NCBI GenBank assembly: GCA_963795055.1
Contig: CAWCGJ010000037.1
Coordinates: 124,001-188,000 of the forward strand
Reading direction: 5' to 3'
From: JASHPR01 sp963795055
Lineage (GTDB): Bacteria; Actinomycetota; Actinomycetes; Streptosporangiales; Streptosporangiaceae
Length of the DNA: 64,000 bases
This document shows positions 25,565 through 33,593 of this stretch, in pieces. Each line of letters begins with the position of its first letter. The stretch's first letter is position 1. Position numbers and translations under genes: made by a program. The notes beneath the pieces were generated by a model. It searched no databases and was not told the DNA's origin. It saw only the letters and a program-made list of their open reading frames with translations.

Positions 25565-25971
25565 CAGTGCACCAACGCCAGCCGCCCGGGAGGCATTCCT
25601 CGCCGGTCCAGTTCCGCCGTGACGCCGATGTCGGGCCAGCGTCGAACATGCCCGGCGAGTCGTGTGCAGCCAGGGACTGGGTAGGCGACAACTGGACCCG
25701 GACCGAACTGCTGTGGGCGGTGGTTGCTGGGCCGGGTCAGGTGCTGGGTGCCGCACCTAGTCCGCGGTGTGGCAGCGCCCGGACAGATCTCCTGGCGCCT
25801 GCGCCAGGCGCTACGCAATGCCACCACGGGCCGCACCGAAGTCTCGGTGCGACACCAAACGAGCTTTACGGCGCCGCTCGGCCTCTCAGCCTGGCGACTA
25901 ACCGGGGGCCAGACAGCAGATCAATAAGATCTTCGAAGCGCTGCTGGCCGTCGGGCCGAACTAGGACTCTG
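25565..25971. other. intergenic, no gene recognised
   Basis: Contains an 18-nt hairpin at 25791-25808 (CCTGGCGC-CT-GCGCCAGG). A short frame ends at 25963-25965 just before the convergent neighbour stop (INKIFEALLAVGPN), possibly a gene relic. Nothing else is supported. Confidence 0.4.
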
Positions 25972-27405
25972 TCAGTCCCTGCCTGGCTTGACGTAGCCGA
26001 AGAAAGCGCGGCGCTTGATGAGCTCGGCGACTTCGGAGGGGACCATGCTTTCCCACGAGTCGTCGTTCGCGGCTATCCTCCGCAGCACGTCGCGGCTGAA
26101 GATCGGCAGGAACTCGGGCCGGTAGTTGTCGAGGTGGACGAAGCTGCCCCGTCCGGCGAGGTAGTCATACAGCGGCTGCAGCTCGGGCTGGACCTTGATG
26201 TCGTTCACGGTCTTCAGCTCGTCCTCTGGCGAGGGCTGGACGGGGTAGACATACAGCTTCAGGTCGTTTTTAAACAGCCGGCCGAAGCTTTCCAGGATCC
26301 CGCCGGGAAGCTGCGCATGGTTTTTCTCATCGAATAGGTCGATCAGGCTCGGCACGCCCATGACGATGCCGACCCGCTCGGTGGTCCGCTCAGCGATATA
26401 GGCGGCCAGGCGGTAGTAATCGAAGTAATCGGTGATCAGCACGGTCATGCCGCACGCCGCGAGCAGTTCCGCACGCGCGAGGAAGTCCCGCCGGTCCACA
26501 TCGGCGGCTCCGCCGGCGAGCAGGTTGCGCATCGTGATCTCGGTGAGCGCCAGCACTGGCTTGCCCGCGACAGCTGGATCCTGTCCGAACCGGGCCCTGG
26601 CCGTCTCGAGCATGTCGAGGTTCACATGCGTCGGCGGCCGGAAGCTGCCCCGCTCCACCAAGATCGCTTTCTTGCGCAGTACCTCACTCGGCTGAAGCAC
26701 CTCGCGGTCGGGGCCGAACATCGCCACGCCGCTGAGCCCGAGCTGGACGAGTTTGAGCGCCATCAGCCGGTTGTCCACGCCGCGGAACTCGATGCCGCGG
26801 AACTGGATCATGTCAATCTCGACGCGGCCGGTGGTGAGCCGGTCAAGGAGGCTCTCGATGAGCTTGTCCGGTTCGTGGTGCTGGAAGAACGCCCCGTACA
26901 GCAGGTTCACCCCGACGATCCCCAACGCCTCTTGCTGCGCGAACGCCTCGACATCGAGCATCCGCACGTGCATGACGATTTGGCTAGGCTCGTCATGCGG
27001 CTGGGCCTGGAACTTCACGCCCATCCAGCCGTGGCACTCATTGCCGCCCCGGTAGCTGCGGGCCACCACCGTATCGGCAAACGCGAAGAAGCAGTTGTCG
27101 TCACCGCGCTCGTCGTCGAGCCGGTCGACATTGAGCTGGAATTCCTTGTCGAGCATGCCCTGGAGCCGCCCGGCGGACACGTACCTGTCCGCCTTGCCGT
27201 ATACCGCGTCGCTGACGGCCATGTCGTAGGCGGAGATCGACTTCGCGACAGTGCCAGCCGCGCCGCCCACCCGGAAGAACCAGCGCACCACTTCCTGGCC
27301 GGCACCAATCTCCGCGATCGTCCCGTACCAGCGCGGATCGAGATTGATGCGCAGAGCCTTCTGATGCGTGTCAGATTCCTGAGCGCCGACGATGAGCTCG
27401 GTCAT
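25972..27405 (-). CDS. conserved protein of unknown function, 477 residues
   Basis: A long, well-conserved-looking cytoplasmic protein with no signal peptide or membrane segment. Distinct blocks include INLDPRWYGTIAEIGAGQEV, ISAYDMAVSD, VVARSYRGGNECHGWMG, LGIVGVNLLYGAFF, ILVERGSFRPPTHVN, EITMRNLL and GGILESFGRLFKNDLKLYVY. I recognise the family from many bacterial genomes, where it carries conflicting names (including receptor or nicotinate-related labels) that I consider unreliable. The GAGQEV and YRGGNECHG blocks suggest a ligand- or nucleotide-binding enzyme, but no reaction can be claimed. ATG start. Confidence 0.8.
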   Translation of the reverse strand: MTELIVGAQESDTHQKALRINLDPRWYGTIAEIGAGQEVVRWFFRVGGAAGTVAKSISAYDMAVSDAVYGKADRYVSAGRLQGMLDKEFQLNVDRLDDERGDDNCFFAFADTVVARSYRGGNECHGWMGVKFQAQPHDEPSQIVMHVRMLDVEAFAQQEALGIVGVNLLYGAFFQHHEPDKLIESLLDRLTTGRVEIDMIQFRGIEFRGVDNRLMALKLVQLGLSGVAMFGPDREVLQPSEVLRKKAILVERGSFRPPTHVNLDMLETARARFGQDPAVAGKPVLALTEITMRNLLAGGAADVDRRDFLARAELLAACGMTVLITDYFDYYRLAAYIAERTTERVGIVMGVPSLIDLFDEKNHAQLPGGILESFGRLFKNDLKLYVYPVQPSPEDELKTVNDIKVQPELQPLYDYLAGRGSFVHLDNYRPEFLPIFSRDVLRRIAANDDSWESMVPSEVAELIKRRAFFGYVKPGRD

Positions 27406-27767
27406 CCATCCCCCTGCCTGCTCACCCGCTTAGCGCTGCCATCTGCTGCCTGCCCAGGGTGGCGGCAGCTGGCACGGCCATCCAGTGGCGGGACCGTACC
27501 AATTCTGTCGCGTCCCCGGCCAGCCCGCTAGCAGAGCATTCCTGAGGAGAGTGTCTGATCTTCAGGCCCGGACCGCGCGGTACCGGCGTTCGGCGACTCG
27601 ATAGCGTTGCTGCAGATCACGCGGCTGATCTCCGCGTCGTAGCCCAGGAACGGGATGATCTCCGGCCAGGTGCCAGGCTGGAGAACCTGGACTGCCAGGC
27701 ATCAGGAACCACTGGCCACAGGCCACAAGAATCACTCCCATCCCGATCGGGGGATATTCTGAATGAC
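27406..27767. other. intergenic with a transposase relic
   Basis: Gene-free apart from the IS256-type remnant listed separately. It also holds the upstream region of the small gene that starts at 27768. Confidence 0.5.
27566..27675 (-). mobile_element. IS256-family transposase remnant
   Basis: Minus-strand translation gives WPEIIPFLGYDAEISRVICS and then NAIESPNA, the C-terminal active-site region of actinobacterial IS256 (mutator) transposases, where the intact form reads V-I-C-S-T-N-A-I-E-S-L-N-A-R-Y-R-R. Here the Thr codon is deleted, and the frame breaks after S-P-N-A, where the DNA still resembles the R-Y-R-R-A-V-R-A codons with missing bases. No start or terminal inverted repeats are seen. 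A dead fragment. Confidence 0.78.
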
Positions 27768-28112
27768 GTGGACAGCCGGGCGAGTGACAAAATCCCCGGA
27801 GCCAGGGTGCGCTTCAAACGATACGTACCAGCCCAGTCCTCATCCGATGCCAGGCCACGGGAGTGGCTGGCGCTAGCTGACGGAACCGTCCAGGAGGCCA
27901 GGACCGAGGGGTCCACTCTTGCCCTCGTCGGCCAGCCACTGCCGTACCAGCCGGGTCGCGCCGAGCGGCGTAGCGGCGTGCCTGCCGAGGTCATAACTTC
28001 TGACCATGTGCCTAATTCCTGCACATGCTCGTGGGCATATTCCGGGGGAAAGCTGACCTTGAAATACTATAATGCGGCATGCCCGGTGCACCTAGCGATC
28101 CTTGGTCGCTAA
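27768..28112 (+). CDS. small Cys/His-containing hypothetical protein
   Basis: 114 residues, GTG start, codon use less G+C-biased than neighbours. The C-terminus has NSCTCSWAYSGGKLTLKYYN followed by ACPVH, a possible C-x-C...C-x2-H zinc-binding arrangement. No family recognised. Its last 100 bp overlap the 3' end of the convergent PH-like gene. Acquired DNA is plausible given the transposase relic next to it. Confidence 0.5.
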   Translation: MDSRASDKIPGARVRFKRYVPAQSSSDARPREWLALADGTVQEARTEGSTLALVGQPLPYQPGRAERRSGVPAEVITSDHVPNSCTCSWAYSGGKLTLKYYNAACPVHLAILGR

Positions 28113-28512
28113 TACCGGAAACGCCCGCATATGCGATTCCCTGGTGCGCCTGGAACACGATCACGGAGCCCATCTCAGCGGGGCTTTCGTGCCCCATCAC
28201 CCTCACCGTACGGGCGCGCACCTCGTCCCACCGCGCTCGCCGGGTCGGGCCGATCGTGGACCGAACCGTGACCCCGTTGAGGTCAATATCGATGCCCGAG
28301 CGCAGCGCGCGGACGAATCTCCAGGCGACGGCGAGTCCGATCAGCCCTCCGAGTACGATCCACGACCTATGGCTGGCGACCGTGACGCCCCGGTACACAA
28401 ATCCCGCAGCGACCAGACTGAATAGTAAGGTAAAGGAGGCGTTAAACCAAAGGGTGACACCTGCATTCCGGTACCGGCGGACATGGCCGTCGCCTAAGGA
28501 TCTCACGCTCAC
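28012..28512 (-). CDS. small membrane protein with PH-like domain
   Basis: About 166 residues from the GTG at 28512 (upstream codons of the open frame are not protein-like). Two membrane helices (about residues 20-40 and 46-63) are followed by a bacterial PH-type beta domain: GIDIDLNGVTVRSTIGPTRR, then ARWDEVRARTVRVMGHES and VIVFQAHQG. Such proteins are common but uncharacterised in actinobacteria. The last ~35 residues overlap the opposite gene and may not be native. Confidence 0.6.
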   Translation of the reverse strand: MSVRSLGDGHVRRYRNAGVTLWFNASFTLLFSLVAAGFVYRGVTVASHRSWIVLGGLIGLAVAWRFVRALRSGIDIDLNGVTVRSTIGPTRRARWDEVRARTVRVMGHESPAEMGSVIVFQAHQGIAYAGVSGISDQGSLGAPGMPHYSISRSAFPRNMPTSMCRN

Positions 28513-28841
28513 GGGACATAATAGTGCAGCATCCGGCAAAACAGCGCAACGTGCGAGACCACCGAGCGCAGCGACGAATGGCGGCATCCGGCGGTGGCCC
28601 TTGAGCCGCGGGAGCTGCGCTCCGCGTTGAGCATCCCGGCGGCACGTCGGCCTCTGAGCACCTTGCATCGCGCCGCGCTTCATGTTGCTGGTCGTGTCGA
28701 CGACGGTATGGCAAGGACCCGCCAGCCAAGCGCGACGGGTGTTTGGGTCGGCGCTGGCGGCCCGCAGGTGATCGCGGTGGGGCATACCCTCGGGGTCGGT
28801 GGCGCTGCCCGAAGCTGCCTGACGACGACTGGGAGATCAGC
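28513..28841. other. intergenic, nothing recognised
   Basis: Divergent region between the PH-like gene and the acyl-CoA dehydrogenase gene. No convincing frame. The GGGAG ribosome site for the dehydrogenase is at its end. Confidence 0.5.
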
Positions 28842-30005
28842 ATGACCGACCTGGCGATGGACTATCTCGGTCTCGATGGCCTGTTCTCGGCCGAAGAGCT
28901 CGCCTGGCGGGACACGGTCCGCGCGTTCGTCTGCGACCGCATCAGGCCGAACATCAAGGACTGGTACGAGAAGGCAGTGTTTCCCGGCGAGATCGTCCCG
29001 GAAATGGGTCGGCTCGGTCTGCTGGGGACGCACTTGTCCGGCTACGGCTGCCCGGGCCGCAGCGCGGTGGAGTACGGCCTGGCCGCGCTGGAATTGGAGG
29101 CGGGTGATTCTGGGTTGCGCACCTTCGTCTCGGTGCAGGGTTCGCTCGCGATGAGCGCGATCTCGAAGTTCGGGTCCGAGGAGCACAAGCAGCGGTGGCT
29201 GCCCGGGATGGCTGCGGGCGACCTGATCGGCTGCTTCGGGCTGACCGAGCCGGAAGCCGGCAGTGATCCGGCCAGCATGACCACGACGGCGCGCCGGGAC
29301 GGCGGTGGCTGGGTCATCAACGGCGCGAAGCGGTGGATCGGCCTCGCGTCGATCGCTGACATCGCCGTCATCTGGGCACGTACCGAGGACGGCATCCGCG
29401 GTTTCCTGGTCCCGGCCGGCACCACCGGGCTCAGCGCCACCCCGATCGAGCCGAAGCTGGCCATGCGCGCCTCTATCCAGTGCGACATCACGCTCGCGGA
29501 CGTGCGGGTTCCCGCCGACGCGATGCTGCCCGCGGCTGCGGGCCTGCGCGGCCCGTTCTCCTGTCTCAACGAGGCGCGCTATGGGATCATCTGGGGGGCC
29601 ATGGGCGCGGCCCGCGACGCCTACGAGGTAGCGCTGGCCTACGCGCTGGAGCGCAGGCAGTTCAGCAAGCCGATCGCGTCGTTCCAGCTCACCCAGGAAA
29701 AGCTGGTCGACATGGTGCTCGAGATACAAAAGGGCCTGCTGGTCGCGCTGCACATTGGCCGGATGAAGGACGCCGGGACCCTGCTCCCGGAGCAGATCTC
29801 GTTCGGCAAGCTCAACAACGTGCGGACCGCGATCGCCATCGCCCGGCAGGCACGGACCATCCTCGGCGGCAACGGCGTCGCATTGGACTACTCGCCGATG
29901 CGGCACGCCAACAATCTCGAGGGCGTACGCACCTACGAGGGCACCGACGAGGTGCACATCCTGATCATGGGCCGGGCCATCACCGGCATCCCCGCCTTCG
30001 GCTAA
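28842..30005 (+). CDS. acyl-CoA dehydrogenase (glutaryl-CoA dehydrogenase-like)
   Basis: 387-residue FAD flavoenzyme that oxidises acyl-CoA thioesters. It has the FGLTEPEAGSDPASM substrate loop (near 128-142), the INGAKRWIGLA strand, ALERRQFSKPI and FQLTQ, the GGNGV motif and the catalytic base Glu in RTYEGTDEVH near the C-terminus. The subgroup marks (WIGL, QFSKPI) resemble glutaryl-CoA dehydrogenases, but the decarboxylating function is not provable. ATG with GGGAG 6 nt upstream. A similar enzyme is encoded at 62733-63926. Confidence 0.9.
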   Translation: MTDLAMDYLGLDGLFSAEELAWRDTVRAFVCDRIRPNIKDWYEKAVFPGEIVPEMGRLGLLGTHLSGYGCPGRSAVEYGLAALELEAGDSGLRTFVSVQGSLAMSAISKFGSEEHKQRWLPGMAAGDLIGCFGLTEPEAGSDPASMTTTARRDGGGWVINGAKRWIGLASIADIAVIWARTEDGIRGFLVPAGTTGLSATPIEPKLAMRASIQCDITLADVRVPADAMLPAAAGLRGPFSCLNEARYGIIWGAMGAARDAYEVALAYALERRQFSKPIASFQLTQEKLVDMVLEIQKGLLVALHIGRMKDAGTLLPEQISFGKLNNVRTAIAIARQARTILGGNGVALDYSPMRHANNLEGVRTYEGTDEVHILIMGRAITGIPAFG

Positions 30006-30030
30006 CAGGCCCGCACTCAAGGTACCGGGG

Positions 30031-30390
30031 CTACCGCGAGGCGCCCTGGGCCAGTAGCGGCGGGAAGGCGTGGGCGGCGTCGCCCATCAGCAGGATGCGG
30101 CCTTGGTGGTACGAAGGCGTTACCACTTCCTGCACCGGCACGAATATGACGTGGGCGGGGTCGCGTTGCCGCTGAATCAACGACGGGATGGTGCCGCGGA
30201 ATGTCGAGGCGAGTCCTCGCGCTGCCCGCCCAGGTCCTGCAGCGACCCGGACTGCGAGACAAGCTAACCGCGCCTGGCCGCCAGTCCAGCCCCGGCCCTC
30301 CCGCCAGGCCCGACACGAGAACAGCTGATCGCCCTCACCGAATGACCCGTCGGTCGCTGCCACACCGATCTGGCCCGGCGTTCCCCTCAT
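30031..30390 (-). pseudogene. FAD-dependent monooxygenase remnant
   Basis: The minus-strand frame ends with IFVPVQEVVTPSYHQGRILL and then MGDAAHAFPPLLAQGASR-stop. This is the GD motif region of aromatic-ring FAD hydroxylases (PF01494), where MGDAAH binds the ribityl chain. The N-terminal GxGxxG domain and the C-terminus after the GD motif are absent, and the upstream part degenerates. A fragment truncated on both sides. Confidence 0.7.
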
Positions 30391-30908
30391 CGCGCACCAG
30401 GAGCGCGGGCGCGGGATTGATCGGCGTCGTCGAACAGCAGCAGCCACGCGACGTTGAATCCGAGGAAGAGCACGGCGGTCAGCAGCACCGCCTCGACCCG
30501 GAACACGGTCGGCCCTCCGGCAAATGCCAGCGCGCCGATGAGGACGTACAGGACGATCGCTGCGATATAGGCGGCCAGGCCCAGCTGGTCCGGCAGCGGC
30601 AAGGCAGCTGCCTTGGCCGACGTGCGGTCACGCCGGACAGGAAATCCGCGTACCGCGACCAGGGCTACCGCCCCGCCGAGCGCGACGATGGCGAAAGACA
30701 CCCGCCAGTAGGCAGGATCCTGAGGGTCGATCAAGGCAAGCAGGCCCATGACCCCGGGTAAGGCGAAGGTCAACGCCACCCCGTAGGAGCGCCTGCGGTG
30801 GATCGCGCTGTCCTGCCACTCACGCAGGCGCACCTGGACGACGACCAGCCACAACCCCAGCAGCGCCAGGCAGGCCGGCGAGAAAGCACCGTAAAAGCCA
30901 CTCAGCAT
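30387..30908 (-). CDS. five-TM membrane protein
   Basis: 173 residues with five hydrophobic segments (about 7-27, 45-62, 68-87, 110-130 and 138-160) joined by short basic loops, and an Arg-rich C-terminus. It has the character of a small uncharacterised membrane protein. ATG start; no obvious partner gene. Confidence 0.7.
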   Translation of the reverse strand: MLSGFYGAFSPACLALLGLWLVVVQVRLREWQDSAIHRRRSYGVALTFALPGVMGLLALIDPQDPAYWRVSFAIVALGGAVALVAVRGFPVRRDRTSAKAAALPLPDQLGLAAYIAAIVLYVLIGALAFAGGPTVFRVEAVLLTAVLFLGFNVAWLLLFDDADQSRARAPGAR

Positions 30909-31232
30909 TAGCCTCGCCCCCGGAAGCTAGCAGCCACACCCTGCGCCCGCTGCCAGTGCCGCCCTGCCCATGGTCGAACGCTCACGCCGCGGGCGCAAGC
31001 CTGGTCCAAGCCCTTGGGAGCGCACCCGGCCGCAAGCAAGCGAGCAGCGACCGCGGGCGGGGCGGACTGCTCGCTACTCGGCCGCTCGCGCGGCGCCCAA
31101 GCGGGTGAACCCTCAGCCGGGGCAGCGTCTAGGCCGACGCAAAGACTCGTGAACAAACGCCGGGCCGCGTCCCGCGGCGGGACGCGGCCCGGGTAGCTGT
31201 TCAGCAACCGTCAGAGGCTCGCCGTGGCACGC
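30909..31232. other. intergenic with a terminator hairpin
   Basis: No protein recognised. It contains the strong hairpin at 31161-31191 downstream of the methyltransferase gene and the promoter side of the small membrane-protein gene. Confidence 0.5.
31161..31191 (-). terminator. likely terminator of the methyltransferase gene
   Basis: Perfect 14-bp inverted repeat CGGGCCGCGTCCCG / CGGGACGCGGCCCG with a 3-nt loop. On the minus strand it lies 42 nt past the methyltransferase stop and is followed by GCGTTTGTTC, a weak T-rich tail. Confidence 0.7.
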
Positions 31233-31904
31233 TCATCTGGCTGGGTTGGTAACCTGGCGGTGCGCGAGAATGATTCCCCCCAGCTTGCTCTCGGCTGAGG
31301 TGAGAGTTCTGCGTGTCTCGACGGCGAAGCCGGCATTGTTCAGCCACGCAGTCATCTGGTCGTGTCGCCGACGATGGACATAGACCTTCATTGGGTGCTC
31401 GCCGTAGCCCTGGGTCTTCAACTGCGACTCATCACCGACGTGGAAGCTGAGCAGCAGCGCCCCGCCGGGCCGGAGTACCCGCTTGAAGTGCGCGAAGACG
31501 GAGCTGATCTCGTCGTCGGGGATGTGGATCAGCGAGTACCAGGCGACCAGGCCGGTCATCGAGGCGTCGGCGAGGGCGAGGTCCGTCATGGAGCCGAGAT
31601 CGAACCGGAGACCGGGGTGGTCACGCCGTGCCACCTCGATCATCCCCGGTGACAGGTCGATCCCGAACGCGTCCACGCCCAGCTTTCGCAGGTGGGCCGT
31701 GATCCTCCCCGGCCCGCATCCCACGTCAGCGACGCTCCCCCCGCCCTGGGCGCGCACCATGTCCGCGAACCACGCCAGGACCGCGCGCTCCTCGGGCGTT
31801 TCATCCAGCAGGTGACGAGTCATGCCTGCATAACTATCGGCGACGGTGTCGTAAGACGCCCGCGTGTCTTCCAGCCAGCCGTCAGTGCCCGGTCCCGTTT
31901 CCAC
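31233..31904 (-). CDS. class I SAM-dependent methyltransferase
   Basis: 223 residues. SAM-binding motif I VADVGCGPGRI (about 58-68), acidic motif II FGIDLSPGMIEVAR, and later AWYSLIHIPDDE and LRPGGALLLSFH give a complete Rossmann-type methyltransferase core of the Methyltransf_11/25 type. GTG start. The substrate is unknown; small-molecule methylation is usual for this type. Followed by a strong hairpin terminator. Confidence 0.88.
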   Translation of the reverse strand: METGPGTDGWLEDTRASYDTVADSYAGMTRHLLDETPEERAVLAWFADMVRAQGGGSVADVGCGPGRITAHLRKLGVDAFGIDLSPGMIEVARRDHPGLRFDLGSMTDLALADASMTGLVAWYSLIHIPDDEISSVFAHFKRVLRPGGALLLSFHVGDESQLKTQGYGEHPMKVYVHRRRHDQMTAWLNNAGFAVETRRTLTSAESKLGGIILAHRQVTNPAR

Positions 31905-32269
31905 GACCGCAGGCTACCCAGCAGCCCAGATGGGCGGTCCTCCTAGTTCAGGGAAGCCGTGGGGCAGCGCGGTTATCCGGATGGCATGGGTTCGATGCCG
32001 GGTGGCATCCAGGGATTTTCCGTTGAAGAGGCGGAAGCGCGCCCTCGGTCACCAGCCCGCAACACGGGCACATCTTCGACAGGGCCACGTGCTCAGTCAC
32101 CTCGGGATCCGGCGCGGGCCTGATGTCGGTGACCTGGTGCCGGCTCGGTCGTTTGGCGCCTGGCGGCCTGCTGCCTGCGGGCTCGGGGGACGGCCGTGAC
32201 CGCCCTGCTCATCGCCCCCGTCATCCCCTCGGGGCAGTCCCGTGCGGGAGGGTGCCAGGATAAGGAAGC
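31905..32269. other. intergenic with a transposase relic
   Basis: Holds the IS66-type remnant listed separately and, at its end, the AAGGAAG ribosome site of the aldolase gene. Otherwise empty. Confidence 0.5.
32022..32205 (-). mobile_element. IS66-family transposase zinc-finger remnant
   Basis: Minus-strand reading gives SRHQVTDIRPAPDPEVTEHV, then MCPCCGLVTEGALP. This is the zinc-binding region (R-x-Q-V-x-D-I ... V-T-E-H ... C-P-x-C-G) that precedes the catalytic core in IS66 TnpC transposases. No other part of the transposase, no accessory orf and no terminal repeats are visible. A dead fragment. Confidence 0.75.
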
Positions 32270-33175
32270 GTGAACACTACCCAGTCCGAGAAGGTCAGGA
32301 CAGGCCGCGGCTTCTTCGCTGCCCTGGACCAGAGCGGCGGCAGCACGCCCAAAGCGCTGGCCGAGTACGGCATCGGGCGGGACCGCTACAGCTCCGACGC
32401 CGAGATGTTCGACTTGGTCCACGCCATGCGGACCCGCGTGGTGACGAGCCCGGCGTTTGATGGCTCCCGCGTACTGGCGGCGATCTTGTTCGAGCAGACC
32501 ATGGAACGGAACGTCAACGGTGTCCCGACGGCGCGGTATCTGTGGGAGGTGAAGAACGTGGTGCCGTTCCTGAAAGTCGACCAGGGGCTTGCCGCCGAGC
32601 AGGACGGCGTGCAGCTCATGAAGCCCATCGACACCCTCGATGATCTGCTCGAGCGCGCGCAGCGGCACCGGATCTTCGGTACCAAGATGCGGTCGGTGAT
32701 CCACGACGCCGACGAGGCCGGGATCTCGGCGATTGTGAGCCAGCAGTTCGACTACGCGAGCCGGATCCTGGCCGCCGGCTTCGTGCCGATCATGGAGCCC
32801 GAAGTCAGCATCTCCAGCCCGCACAAGGAGCAGGCTGAGACGCTGCTGCGCGACGCCATCGCCAAGCAGGTCGAGGCCCTGCCCGAGAGTGCGACCGTGA
32901 TGCTGAAGATCACCATCCCGACCCGGCCTGGCCTGTATGGTGACCTGGCGTCTGACCCGCGCGTGCTGCGGGTCGTGGCCTTGTCGGGCGGCTACAGCCG
33001 TGATGAGGCCTGCGCTCGGCTCGCCCGCGATCCCACCCTGATAGCCAGCTTCTCGCGCGCGCTTCTCGAGGGGCTGACCGAAAACCAGACCGACGAGCAG
33101 TTCAACGCCCAGCTCGATTCGTCGATCGAGCAGATCTACCAGGCGTCGGTACACAAACAGCCGGCCAGTCCCTGA
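32270..33175 (+). CDS. fructose-bisphosphate aldolase class I
   Basis: 301-residue Schiff-base aldolase of glycolysis and gluconeogenesis. It opens with GRGFFAALDQSGGSTPKAL, includes AAILFEQTMER, FLKVDQGL and MKPIDTLDDLL, and carries the barrel Lys residues in VPFLKVD and VMLKITIP (the latter fits the Schiff-base lysine). This short bacterial class I form differs from the class II enzyme most actinomycetes use in central metabolism, so it may be a second aldolase. GTG start after AAGGAAG. An 11-bp inverted repeat follows the stop. Confidence 0.92.
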   Translation: MNTTQSEKVRTGRGFFAALDQSGGSTPKALAEYGIGRDRYSSDAEMFDLVHAMRTRVVTSPAFDGSRVLAAILFEQTMERNVNGVPTARYLWEVKNVVPFLKVDQGLAAEQDGVQLMKPIDTLDDLLERAQRHRIFGTKMRSVIHDADEAGISAIVSQQFDYASRILAAGFVPIMEPEVSISSPHKEQAETLLRDAIAKQVEALPESATVMLKITIPTRPGLYGDLASDPRVLRVVALSGGYSRDEACARLARDPTLIASFSRALLEGLTENQTDEQFNAQLDSSIEQIYQASVHKQPASP

Positions 33176-33217
33176 GCCCGCCAGGTCATGCCGGCGCCCG
33201 AGACTGCTGGCGGGCTC
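33174..33217 (+). terminator. terminator-like hairpin after the aldolase gene
   Basis: Perfect 11-bp repeat GAGCCCGCCAG / CTGGCGGGCTC with a 22-nt loop that itself contains GGCGCC. It begins at the aldolase stop codon. No T-run, as usual in such G+C-rich genomes. Confidence 0.55.
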
Positions 33218-33593
33218 GTCCAGAACAGACTGCACCGCGGCAATGATCCGATGAGCAAGGGGAGTTAGGCTCCGCCACCCGGTCCCCGTGGTCCAGGGAC
33301 GTGCAGCGGCCCTGGCTGTCATGGTCCCGGCCTGCACAGGGGTGGATGTGTCCGCTGCTGGAGGTCGATGCGTCGGGCGCCCTGCGGCCCTGACGTACCT
33401 CATCGCGGTACTAGCGGGCACCGGGCATGGCCGAGATGGGGACTCAGCCGGGGTGCCCGGCGGCAGTTAGGTGTCGGCAAGCCGACAGTACCGCTGTCGG
33501 CTCCGTGACTGACAGCCCCGCTGGCGGCCGGGGATCCTGAAGTCAGGTCGGCGGTTTCGCAATCCCGCAAGGGAATCTGAGATAGGGCAGCTG
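33218..33593. other. intergenic, with a short hairpin
   Basis: No gene recognised. A 9-bp perfect repeat AGCCGACAG / CTGTCGGCT with a 5-nt loop lies at 33480-33502, about 90 bp upstream of the transporter gene; its role is unknown. Confidence 0.5.

Noticed and set aside
25791..25808. CCTGGCGC-CT-GCGCCAGG as a terminator
   Set aside because: It is not at a gene end and has no T-run; its role cannot be supported.
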